The position numbers were made by a program, and so were the translations under genes. From NCBI GenBank assembly GCA_941918925.1, contig OW799233.1, positions 3,216,001-3,280,000 of the forward strand: 64,000 nucleotides of DNA, written 5' to 3'. Numbering within the stretch: position 1 is the stretch's first letter; every line of letters starts with the position of its first letter. The notes under the pieces are model-generated. The model was not told where the DNA came from, made no database searches, and was given only the letters and a program-made list of their open reading frames with translations. Below are positions 46,495 through 60,200 of this stretch, one piece after another. The stretch comes from Phyto melanocephala. Taxonomy: Eukaryota > Arthropoda > Insecta > Diptera > Rhinophoridae.

Positions 46495-49400
46495 GTGGGT
46501 CAATATTTTATAAAACAATAAATAAATCAATTTATATTATTAATAGCGATGCGAAAATGAATAATTTGTTATGTAAATTTTTTTAGAAATAAAAAAATTT
46601 ACAAATGCAAAAATGTAATCATTTATAAAGGAATTTTAATGAATATATTAATTACAAACAACAAAAGCTTGAATAACAAATAATCTGTATTATTTTTTTA
46701 TTTGGTATTTTTACACTTCACTAATGCATACAAAACACAATGGACATAAGGACGAAGTATTAGCAATGAATTGTAAAATTTTTAAAAAAATCTTTTTAAT
46801 AATTAATAAAAAAATGCACACAATACACAGCGAAAAAACTGGGAAATAAATTAAATGTATTTGTACCACATATACACACATATGTAAATTCTGCATCCTT
46901 AAAGATAGGGAAACCAACTTGGGGGCTTTAAGGTGCTTTAAAATATTGTTTTAGTATTTTACCAATAGATATTAACAATTACATTTTTGATTTAGAATTT
47001 TTTCCCTAACATTTCTTGTAGTGACCATGTTCTTGATTATGAATTTGAAATATTGGTTGTTAGAAATGAAAAATTGTCCAATTTAGCCTGTCTGTCTTGT
47101 AAGGTAGTTTGAGTTTGAAAGAAATAAAATGGAAATGCATTTAAATAAAAATAAAAAAATAAAAATATTAACTGATAAAAGTAATATTCTCTAGAGGCAT
47201 ATCATATCTACAAATATTTCTAAACGTGTCTATAAATTATCCTTGGGCTGAACATTTTTAATTTTTATGGTAAAAGTTAGGGTTCAAATCAGAGGCAGTC
47301 GTGTTTACAGAAATGTGCAACATATAGAGGCTTCTGAAAGTGGATTTCAACCAACACATGGACAGATGGACATTGCTCAATCGACTGCCCTAGTAATAAG
47401 CTTTTAGAAAACATATCGTCAATGCTCTGACGTAATCGGTTATGTGACAATTATAATGCTTTTTTTGATTTCAGTAAAAAACACATAACTGAATTTATTG
47501 GAGTATCGACGATATATTATATATATATATATACGACCACTTGACAAATCTTATTTAGGTATTAAATTGTCAACTAACGCAAGTTATTTATTTTATTTTA
47601 AGCCGAAATTTTTTCGGCTGTATTTTAAGGTTGGCAAATATATTTTTCTTGTTTTATAATCCTCATTGATTTATTTTTTATTTTAGAGGGTGACTGGCAA
47701 TTTAGAATACACGTGTTGATAATACTTTTCATTAAAAACATATGATTTCTGTATCATACATATGTAATTTTATCATATGTTTTCAATAGGTGTGTTCCAC
47801 AAGATCTCGGACAAGTTCGGACTAATGAGAGTAAAATGAAAATTACTCTCTTAATTTGCCAAAACTACCCAAAATTGCTGGAACGCAAAAAACCATTTTT
47901 GCACTTCTTGTAATACTAATGGTGCTTACTTTTTAAATTAAAATCTATTTAAGTGATTTTAGACGCTTAAAAGCAATAACATTATAAAAACAAAACATTT
48001 GCATCATTGCCAACAGATGTTAAAAATAATTTAAAAAGAACTGAAAGAGAAGCTGAGCCAGTGTAAAGTTTTTAAAAGTATTTATTTTAAAGAACAAGGG
48101 AGATATGAATTCACTAATGTATTTACCACTTTAAATTTTTCATTAAAACCTTCCATTTAGCTTTTTAATATATTTTTTAACAAAAACTAAACTTTTTCTT
48201 TTGCAAATTTTTTGATTAATTTTCAGTTTCATATGTAAACAAAAAAACAGCTGATTGTTAAATTCTTGTCCGAACTTACCCAAAGAAAAAGTTCGGGAAA
48301 ATTTGTACAGGAAATGAAAAAAATTACTCTCTCAATTACTCTCATAATTGAACAAAAATTGTTATGTGGAACGCTTTTGGGTAACTTTGGGCAAGTTCGG
48401 ACTGTTTCATTATGCATGTGGAACACACCTAATATGTTGTAAGAAATTACATGCTGTCAATCTAATGTGAATGCCTGTGTCTAACAATTTTTTTCCCTAA
48501 AGCAAGTTTTTTATAGCCTTATATTTTACATAAAAAAAATTAAATTTAATTAACAAAAGATTCCATTAAGTGAATTACACGTGTGCACGTTATAATGAAA
48601 TCACGTTTTTTTCGAATTCATTTAATTATAGCTTTCTACAGTTAAATGCATGTTAATTTACAAGTTTAAGTTTTTAGACATTTTAATTAATGCATCATAT
48701 GGTGGTCTCAATTATTGAAGCATGTCTACTTGTTAAACGTGCCAAAAGAAGAGAGATAGAAAGAGATTTTTTAGTTTAAATGACAGTATTAATTCTAACA
48801 TGTTTCAGTATTGAAAAACAATTTATTATTACTTGCCCATCTTTATATTACTGCAATCTGTTGTTTCGAACAAAATTCAAGTTGTCTACTATGTTTAATG
48901 ATTTCTTTATCTACCAAAACGTAAAAATTTTGATTTTAATCTTTACAAAATCACGTTTAAGTAATTGCAGTATTTTGATAATTTTTCTTTTAAACTTAAG
49001 TACAGGAAATTAAGTGGCAATTGTGAGGAGGAATAATTGATATAAATGAAAATATTATTATCAGTCCCATGTCTCATCAGTTTTATTATTCGTTTAGGTT
49101 GTCAGACAAACAAAAGGAGGATAAGAATGGCGTATTTGACTGTAAATACTTACAAAATATAACAAAACAAAAGACAGTTAAGAATTAAGGTTTGGGGTGT
49201 AAGACAAGGCTATGTGATATAATTTTATTAATAAGAAATATATTAAAACATAAAATAACCTTAAATAAGTTATTGTTATAAAATAAATAGATAATTAATT
49301 TTTTTTTAACAATTTACGTTCTGCTTCTTGTGAAATATATATTCTAATTTATAAAAGCTAAGAAGTTTCACACTATATTTCGAGATTGTGGTGACCTTTG

Positions 49401-52400
49401 TCCATATAGACCACTTTTACCAATACAATTTAATACAAAACTAAAAATATCTTTTTAGGCAATCTGTCCAAATTTTTGATTAATTACTAAAGTAACTTTG
49501 TTATGTTTTTTTGTAGATTGTAGATGATAATGGTAACAACAACAAAATAAAAATATTGAAATTAGTGTTTTAATGCCCTTAAGTTGGACAAAACATTTAA
49601 ATTATATGCAAACATGTGTAGAAAATTAAAAGAATAAAACAATACTTCTACTATTTACTTAAAGTTCTGCTTAACTTTCTGTGTTTCTATCAAATACATA
49701 GTCGTACTAATGTCTATCTTTGTATTGTGTTGTATTGTTGTATTCACTGAAGTATGAATTTTAGAAATATAGGTATTTACCATGGATACTGCTCGCACGT
49801 TCAACTTTATGCCATGTAAATCGAATGTCTAGAGGAAAATCTTTTGAAAAAAAATACTGAAAAAAAATTAAGGTGAAGGTTAAAAGAAAATCGTTAAATA
49901 AGAAACAATTTGTGAAACACACAAAAAGAATAGAAGATAATACCCCAAAAATATAAGCAAATAAAGGGTCCGCCATCTAACGTTTTTTTTTGCAACTAGT
50001 GCTTATTTCGTGAGTGGTAACACTTAGCTCATGTCTGATTTGAGAGATAAATAGTTTTATCCTTCCGCTGAACGAATATGGTTGTGTATACGTATTACTT
50101 TGACCGATTTTGCAAAAAAAAAAATCATCTTTTCAGATGAAGCTCATTTTTATCTTGGCGGGGTGTAAACAAGCAAAATTGTCGCATTTGGGGCACAGAA
50201 AACCCGTACGCATACATTGAATGGATTTTGGTCCAGAGGCATAATTGGGCCATTTTTCGTTGAAAATGAGCCAATGGCGGTCGTTATCGGGCCATGTTGA
50301 ACGAATTTTTGTTCACAAAAATTTAAGAGAAGGATATTGGCAACATTTGGTTTCAATAGGACGGTGCTACGTGCCACACAGCCGAAGCTACACTTTTTTA
50401 TAGCATTTTCAAAAAAAAAGTTATTTGGCAGACCCTTTATTATTTTTTTTTTTTTTTGTTTAAATAATATTGTTTCTCATACTTAATTGCCTCATTTTAT
50501 TACCCCAATTGATTTGTCTACATGAAATATATAACTTTGCTAGAGTATTATTAAGTTAACAGTAGAAATAATTAAATTTGTGTTTTTATTTTAACGTCCA
50601 CACAATTTTTTTTTTCCTATTTTTTTTATGTGTGAACCATAAAGTTGGCAGGCGGATTGTTTAACCGAAAGACCCCCAGCGCTTAAAGTGTAATTTGATT
50701 GTTTGTTTTTATATTTTTTTTTATTTACAATAAGCTTTATTGTGTATGTTTTTTTTATAACCAAATCCTATTATTAAATTTGTATCAGTTTTTATAACAT
50801 AATTTGCATAAGAAATGACCGTATACTCCACAGGAGATTCGGTACTTTGAAAGATTGTAAATAAGAGATAAATAATGTTTCTCTTCAAAAGAAACAATAA
50901 ACATTGTTAAAATCTGTCTGTTAATAATATTATAAATAGATCTAGGTATTTTATTTTCATTTTAATCCTATTATTATTAGTTTTATCAAATTACATTTTT
51001 CTTTCAGATTTAGAAAAGTTGTAAAATTTAAATCCTTAATCTTTTAAGGAGGACATATCTCGTTACAAATTGTGTATTTAACTCACCCACATCTATTGCT
51101 TAAGCTCTCTAACCTTGTTTAAACTTTATTAACACAAAAGGTGTTAAGTTTTGTATTTGAGCTAGCAATTAATAAATTCTTTGAACTTAACAATGCAATT
51201 TATGTCAAGTTTGTTATCTTGGTAGTTCGCTTTGGCCGAGCGTGAAGTCTGTATGACACCGTTACGACAAGACCACATTACTCGCTATACTTGGTGTCTC
51301 TTAAAATAAGTTAAATAGGGTGCTGCGGGGGTTTTTGCTGTACAAGCTCCACTCTGTTGTCGTGAGATATGTAGCAGATCATTCCGTCTGAACTCGGATA
51401 ACTAAGAGAAGTTATCCAGTATATATTTGCCTAGAATTCTGTGTATATTGGTATCCAAGGTAGGACATTCGCAGAGAAGGTGTAAAACCGATTCTTTCTT
51501 TTCCAAATCCAAATGGCAAGGGTCTTTTAAAAAAAGTGAGAGTCGGCTTGTATATTTCTCTAACATTCAATGAACCATCAGTACTGCCCACAACTTCAAG
51601 ATATCTTTTCGACCTCAACTCGCAACTTTAAATATTAACGTTAGCTTGGCCACTCTACACGTATCCAGTCCACGCTATCTGTTATCAACTTTTTCAACAA
51701 TGTGTCTAGATGTCTTGCTTTTAATAGTCCCAAACAGGTTTGCGACTACATTTGCATTGGACATATCTAAAGCAGGTGGCCTCATGGCTAGCTCATCAGC
51801 TTGCTGGTTACCATAGTATCCCTTATACGCAGACTAGTGAAACGTTAGTCGGTGGACCAAGCTTGATAACTCTTTTGTACATTAACAGAATAATTTAGAA
51901 GTAGTGGGATATGACTTCAGTGACAAGAGTGTTTTCTGACTGTAGACAAAGATACAAAAATTCCCATGAATATCCTTGTCATTCAGTATCCTAGATGCCT
52001 TCCATATATCGAATATTTCAGCCTAAAATACGCCAAATTCATCAGGTAGGCGGAAAGATAGTTCTTATCATAAACCACCAGGTAATATTTCGGATTCAAT
52101 TTCACAGCACATCTAAGAACCATAAGAACCACAAGAACTACAAGTTTACGCTTTTCCCACTCACCCCTGGAGGAAAATAGAATTTTTAAAACATTATGTT
52201 TTTAATCCATATTTGGCCACTGGCAGTATAGCCATTATATAAAGGTCAATGGAAACAAGGTCCAACATAATGTTCTTTGGATTTAGAACTAAATAATAAA
52301 CTTTCAATAGGCAGCTAAGGATTTTTCAATATTTTTAAAGTTACATCTTTTTAATTGGGTGTTATTTATTCAGTTTGTTTTGCGAAATCAGCTTTGGAAA

Positions 52401-55400
52401 TCAACATCGCGTTCAACAACACGTTCAAATGATATTCTGAAATTCTTCTCCTAAAATGAGTTCTATATTTGGACAAAATTCCACGCAAAGTTTAATTAAT
52501 AATTTACCTATAATGACCATTTGTGAAAGAGTGGTTTTGTCAACAGACATTTTCGTTAAATTTTGGTCGATTCTAATCTATATGATATCCAACAGCATCT
52601 AATGTAACCCTGAAAAAGTCACTGTCACAGACGCCATTCTACGTTCATGTTTGTTTCAGAGCGACTTTGGCCAGGACATGACTGTCTATGGCGAACGCTA
52701 TAACTCAATAATTACCAACTGAATTTGATGATATGCAACAACATGTAGTTTCGATTTGAGGGTATGGTAAGCTCACGTAGAGGTGATGTGATCTAGCCAC
52801 AAAATTGTGGATTCTGTTTGTTCTTATCTTTCTTAATGGCATCGATATGTCGTTAAAACGAAAAAAACAAGCTTTTTGTTTTATTTTTAAATTAAAGATA
52901 GAAAGCGCCCCTAACATTAAAACATTTAGCGAAGAATTCGCTTTAAATAGTTTATTTAATTAAAATAATGTGGCATTATTATACAGTTAAACAAGTCTAT
53001 ATTCAGAATTAAAATAAGTTCGGTCTGTTTTCGAAACGTATTTTTTCTATCGTCTTGAAACTCGTAATACACCCCTGTTGTTGGTTTATTGACTCAGTCA
53101 CAATTTGTTTGAACTTAAAAAAAATTGTGGAGAGTTTTATTTTATTTTTTTTTAGTTATATGTAATATTGTTTTCACATACTCGTAGACATGCATACATA
53201 CTTACAAATGTATATAAAAAAGCTTAAAAAAAATAAAACAACTTTTGTGTAGACATTTTAAATACAATTAATGCGTACAAATTATTTTCGTAAATGTCAT
53301 TTGGTATGTACCAAAGCTGAGTTAATTTGACAAAGGCATATTAAAAAAAAAATAGCATGAACAAAAAAATAGAAAAAAGTAATAATTTATACAGAGCTGT
53401 CGAACTGATCTTACTGTGTCATTTTCCATTAAATGGCAAAAACGCAATAAAATTGTCTAAACTTAAATGTCAAAGCGTCTATTAATTAAATGCATTCATT
53501 GTTGCAATGTAACATTTTGTTCTTTATAAGGGATACTCGTAGATAGACAGATATTGTTATATTTTTTATAACACAATGGTTAGTTTTAAGGAGAGGCCAA
53601 CTTTAAGAATCTACAATCGCATGTTATTGCATACCTTAAAGTCAGAAATAGAATTATTAAACTCAATAATTTCCTGTATTCTAACTTGGTTTTAAAATGA
53701 ATTAAAAAATAGATTGAAAAATGAATAAAAAAATATATACTTATTACATTAATCTTTTGACATAATCTCCAAGGATTAATGATTTAATTGTCATTACTTT
53801 AAAAAAAAATACAAAAATTCAAATAAATCAGTAATGAGCAGCTTACTCACCTTAATACAAATAATTCCTACATTAAAGTTAGAAAAAACTAAAAGAAAAT
53901 TTTTTGTAGGTACAATATACAGTACAGTAAGTATGTATGTATACTTATTTAAAACTACAAAAATTTTAGAACTTTAAATAGCCTTCAATACCTTCAATAA
54001 GTATGTATCAGGTAATTGTATTTTTCTTTTCTTCATATTTGTTTGTTGATTCTTTTTTCGTCTTTTAAGTTCAAGGTAATATACTTGTTTAAAAGTTCTA
54101 ACTAGCGATAGATAGCTACAGAGATTGTAGATATTTTAAGTATTTTTATACAAAACTTTTTTTAAGGCTTGGCGCAAATCGTAAAAGACAGATTTGCTTT
54201 AGATCGTTAACATGCATTTTTTATATAAATAATTTCTATAATATTTATGAAGTAATCTGTTTGATTTGTAAAAAAAAACTTCAAATGCATAATCGAATAC
54301 AAAATGAATAACAGAAATAAGAAAAATAAAAAAAACAAAAAGTTGGTGGTAATGCCGAAACCCGGGATTGAACCGGGGACCTTTAGATCTTCAGTCTAAC
54401 GCTCTCCCAACTGAGCTATTTCGGCACGTACATAAAGTGTGCCTAACATGGTATATTAAGAGTATAAAAGCATACCATACATAAATTATTTTACAATAAA
54501 TGTGTAAAAATATAAAACCAAATATCTTATGTTAAGGTAAATTAAGGGTTAGTTAAAAAAAGTATGTTATAAATACGTATGTACATATGTATGTATGTAT
54601 ATTCATTTGAGAATAGATTTTCTGCCTGTTCAACGATGTCGAAAGAAAACACAAGCGAAATTTCATTCTTACAAATATATTGAAAACAACAACAAAAACT
54701 AAAAATTTGTTTTTTTTTTCAACGTATTTGTGCGAATGAAATTTCGCTTGGGTTTTCTTTCGACATCGTTAAACAGGCAGTTTATGCATTTAATAGCCAA
54801 GTGAATTTCTTCTTACACAGTTTACGCTCACATTTTAAAACAAATTTTAATAAAAAAAATATACATTTTGAAAGGAATTTTCCAGCAGATGTACAAAATC
54901 TTAATCCTAATAATATTGCTTCAGTATTTTAGGAGTTAAAAGCGATAAACATTAAAAAAATAAATAAAGCATGGTTCTTGCAAAGTGTGTGTGTTTTGTT
55001 GTGTCAGGGATGAAAAATTTAAGTACTAGCTAGCAACCCTCCAACACAAAAAGTAATTTTTCAATGAGATGGTACCTAGTTACTTTTAAAATAATTTATT
55101 TGAAAAGCAAACTTGACGAATTATTTTCACATAAACACATTCTAGGCACCATGCTTTAAATACAAATACAGTGGGCCAATTCAAAGTGGTTGCATATCAG
55201 TCATATTTGTACTATTTCATATTATTTTATGCATGCATAAAATTTTTGTTAGTAATTTCCATACAAAAAAAATAATATGACTTTACACATTTGTTTCCTA
55301 TGTATAAGAAATTGTTTATGTTATACTTTTAACCATACTGTCTCTCAGAGAGAATTTCTTCGCTTCTCACCTCTCAGAGAGAATATTTTCTATTTTCTTC

Positions 55401-57209
55401 TTTCCTGTATACATACAATTTTTAACAGCGTCATCTCTTTGTCTTCTTTCTTGTATTAAATACATAATTTGTTAACAAAAGGTGTTCAAAGTCACTAGTC
55501 ATATTAATATGAATTATATGACATAGTACAATATGAGAGTCTGCTTTGAATTGGCCCATTGTCTTTTTTAAGTCGCTCGTTTTATCAGGCACTTTAATAC
55601 AAATGGTGATCATTTTTATATTACGATTTTTTATAAAGTTTTGATGATGAATATAAGATAACTAGAAATTGAGCAATTGTGGCAATACTTGTCGTTCGAT
55701 CGGTCCAAATAGCGAAATAATAATTACATATTTGAGAAATAGATCGCATTTTTAATTAATTTCTTTCTTAAGTTTTTTCTTATAAGTTTTAAATTGAAAA
55801 AGTATTTTTAATTTAAAAAAATAAATTAATTCATACATACACCGGATGTCATAGGTTTTGTTATTTTTTTCTGGTTATAAGAAATTTACATATATCAAAA
55901 ATGGAATACTTTTTTTGTCGTTTGTCTGTTTTTTTGCTTCATTCTTACCATTCGTTATATCGAGGACAAAATTGTTGTAATGTTCGCTATTTAAGGTAGT
56001 CAACATCAAAATTTATAACATTCGTTATATCGGATTTTTGTTTATTAAAGATTCGTTATACCAAGCTTTGCCTGTATTTATTTATTTATTGGAAAATTTA
56101 TTGGAAAAAATAGTACCATATAAATACATATCGATGCATGTGGAGTGGGCATCAAAATTTTACTTAGGTTTTTTACAAACATAGAAAATGTCATTTAATA
56201 AAATATTTAACTTTTCATTTTGGGCCATTGACGTAACTAAAACATTTTGGGGAGTCAATGCATTAATCAGAATTAAAAATTCTTATTAGATTCTCTTTAC
56301 CTAAAGCACAGCGAACTCGATCGTTTGAGTGATCGAATGCCTTAATTTGGCCCTAGGTTTTCTTAAACACTTTGTCCCATTCGTTACGATGCTGTCATCT
56401 CAAAATACTGAAGTTGGACAACTTTCATCTTGTTGCTTACGTTGCATAGTTTGACAGCAATTAGCTGACTTTATTTGATTTTTCTGATTTAATATTCGAA
56501 AGTTTTTATTGTGTCAACCTTTTACGTTAATCACACTAATATCAGCTGAGAATGGCGACTACATATGTAGGATTATATGTGACTCGTAATTTAAGTAATT
56601 TGCAACTTTTTAAATGCTGAAGAAAATGTTCGCCAACTCACATTATAGTCATTAAATATTTGTATACACAATTTTTGTTTATTTATAAGTTTTTTTTTGT
56701 TCAATAATATGTATTGAACTTTGAACTTCAAAGCTTTTTATTTTTCATTACATTTTTGGATTCAAACAACTGTTGTTTTTTTGTTGTAGTTTTTCAACCA
56801 AAATGAAAAATTTAAAATTATTCCCAGCCAACAAACTTGGGGATCACTACTCTTGTAATTTAGCTAGCAAAATCCCTTAAATTAAGATGCAGCCAACAAC
56901 AAAAAGAACACGAGTAAAATAACATGTTTATTGCCACTTGTCACAGCAAGTGACATCATCACTCTAACAAAAAAACAACAAAAGATGGATGTATTTTTTG
57001 TTTGTTTTTAAGCATAAATCGCAGCATACCAGAGAATATCGATTGTGCACATAGTGGTACTCGTAACAAAAAGTTGCAACTTAGGAGACTTCATAAACTT
57101 TTCAAAATATTTAAAAACCAAAAAAAAAACTATCAAAAAGATATATGTATTTGAGAAAAAGTATTGCATGTTTTCAACCGAAAAGGTTCACAGTACCTAC
57201 ATACATACA

Positions 57210-57240
<31 letters not shown>

Positions 57241-60200
57241 GTAAGTAGTAGAGATACACAAAGAATTAAATTAAACCAGTAGGTATATTAATCTATTAGG
57301 AAGCATGCATAGAGTTTGCTTTTTAACGTAGTCTTAATCACATTTATATAAAAAAAAAAATAAAATAAAACAAAATATATCTTCAAACAAGCTCATGAGA
57401 GACATCCCACCAAAAAGAAAAACTTGTAAAAATAAACAGCTTCTTAAATTAATTATTAAATGATAACCCTGCTTATAGGAGGGCTTGTAGAAGGCATGCA
57501 TTTTATATGTAATGTCACACTTATTTGGTCATGTTTTAACAAATTATAAGCATCTATTTCATCTTTATCATTAACATCGTAATCACACATTATTCTGTGT
57601 TGCTGCTGAAAAAATTATCAGCAGGATACTTTCGTTATTCAAATAAACGTAAAGGCACAATATGATGCGCAAACAAATTTTAGCATTTCCATGTATGATA
57701 TACGGTGAACTAACAAAGTCAGTACTGCTTACAAATTTTTAATATTTTTTTGGTGGGTTAATCAAGTCAAAATATATCTTTGTGATCTGTGTTCCACTGT
57801 GCAACTTCTACTTAAATATATAGCGCGTGAGAGAATTTAATTTTAATATACCTTTGGTCAACATACAAACATACATGTATTATCAAAAGGAGGTTGTACG
57901 TCTTTTACTTCATACTTCTACTTGCAACTACTTCTTCAAATGAATTACGTTGTAATTGTTAGTAGCGTTTGAAGTCAATTTATAGTTAAAACGCCAACTT
58001 AATTTAAAAAAGCGATTTATCTATGACTTCGCTGTTGACAGTCTACCGCCAGCAATTAATCTTTTTGCTTCTCAATACCTAATTTTTTATACATTTCAAT
58101 TTTGTTCTCAAACTAAAAACAACAAATGTTTGTTTAACTTTAATAAATATGGTAAATTATTGATTCTAAGTTTAATAATATAAAAATCAATATATTGCTC
58201 TCTCTCTCTATTTGTTTTTAAATTGCAATTGTTATTTTTCAGAGTCAAAATGCAATTGGAGCTCATCGAATCTTTCAAAAGACCTCATTTTCATGTGCTG
58301 GCCGTCCATCTGGTTACTATGCTGATATTGAAACTGGTTGTCAGGTACAGTAATGCGTCAATAAATTTATCAGTTGGATGAATTCGTCAAACTCAATAAC
58401 TTAACTTTTACAAACATATTTATTACTTTTTATTTTCTTTAAGGTCTACCACATGTGTGATGGTCTTGGGCGACAATTCAGCTATTCATGCCCAAATACA
58501 ACATTATTTCAACAGCGCATGCTAATATGTGATCACTGGTACATGGTGAATTGTTCCAAAGCTGAAAGCGATTATACTGCAAACTTGTTAATAGGTCAGT
58601 TAGAGCAGTAAATAACATACATACATAAAATAATATAAATTATTTATGCAATTAACTTTAAAATATGTTACCAAATGAAAATCCAACGTACATTCTCCTT
58701 CAACATTTTCCTGTATTATGCTCAAATTAAAAAAAAATTCACAAAAGTCTTATGGTATAAATATTTCATTTAAATTTTCTTTAAATAGACAGTTAATTAA
58801 ATTATAAAGAGTATATATACAAATCTATGGAATATTTTCAATAATTAACCTAATTTACTTATATGTTGAGAGCTTTGCATTACAACTTTATATTAAAAGA
58901 AATAACAAAACATTTAAAAAAAAAACTTTGTACACCTAAAATTATGCTATATTTTTCATCACTGATAAATACAGTCAAATACTTTGAACATACTTACAGG
59001 GCAACGTGATAAACCATTTGTTAACGATGAGGAAAACAGTTTGCGTACACCACGACCAGACCTCTTGGATCGTCCATATGCTCCCGACTATTCAGGAGAA
59101 TCATTTAGGAATCAATTCCAAAAGGTACAAGCTTGAAATTATTATTTTATTCTAACACAACAATTTATTAACTTAATCTTATTCCAAAGTCACTGTCATC
59201 AGTTTTAAATCAAATATACGACAACACTGCGCAAAAAATGAAAGATAAAGCATTGCAAGCAAATAAAGTTCAATTGGGCACAGGACAACAGAGATGGAAA
59301 ATACCACCTCCTAGTCGAATCATATTGCCACCATCCTATGAGCCTCAATTACAGCAGGAAAGCAGTACCAAACCCACAACTCGCAGTTCGTATTATACGC
59401 CCATTACTACGACAGCGACGAGGAAACCTACAACTGTAAGGACTACAGCAAGCTCTAGAAATCAGTCTATCAAATTTAATAATGTGGCTGCCTTACACAA
59501 TCGTCATGATGATCATTTACAGTTGGAACATGATGACTTGGGTACCAGTCACAGTACACGTTACAACACTTCGGCCGATTTTAACTCAGCGGATGATCGT
59601 TTTGCAAAAACACTCCAAAAGCCTACCATTAAAAGTAAAACAAACTACAATAATGCTTTTACGACAACGAAACCAACTACCGCTACAATGAAAACAACGT
59701 TAAATCCTAGAGTTAAAGTACCCTCAAAAATCTATGAGCCTCCTTTATTATATCCCATATATAATCTAGATGATGCCACATCTACAACCACTACAACCAT
59801 AAGACCTACATATAGAGCTTCAACAGCATCACCATTTGTAACACGTTCAACGGCCACAACTAGAACAACAACTACCAAAGCTCCCACTCGACCAACAACA
59901 GTAGTTGGTAAACCTTTTACACGATCATCGTTCAGTACCAGCACAAAAGTAAGTGCAAACTCGAATAACATAAATAGATTCGATATATCGAAATTAACTA
60001 AAGAAATAAGAACACCTGCACCTGCTCAAGGCTTCAAATCGCCCACACCCAGACCTCCTGCTAAAAATTCAACTACTTCACAAAATTCCACATTTAATAA
60101 GTCAGACCGGGGTAACATGAAATATGACCAGCCTTCAAAACAGCTTTTGCCACCTTTGACCGATTTTATAACACACGATATTGCTACCACCCAAGGGCCT

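Noticed and set aside
46174..46521. 115-codon frame running through the tRNA-Lys into the signal-peptide exon
   Set aside because: Its first half is the translated tRNA and low-complexity T-rich DNA. Only the part from 46414 to 46494 is credible, as a splice-bounded exon.
51412..51618. 68-codon minus-strand frame
   Set aside because: A different frame from the recognisable LINE tail (CECPTLDTNIHRI) in the same place; shadow.
57045..57248. 67-codon frame ending in a YIHT repeat
   Set aside because: The tail is the (TACA)n microsatellite translated.
59482..59691. 69-codon plus-strand frame
   Set aside because: Out-of-frame shadow within exon 5 of the chitin-binding gene.
59732..59971. 79-codon minus-strand frame
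   Set aside because: Antisense shadow of the Thr-rich exon (ACC/ACA repeats read backwards as Val-rich protein).
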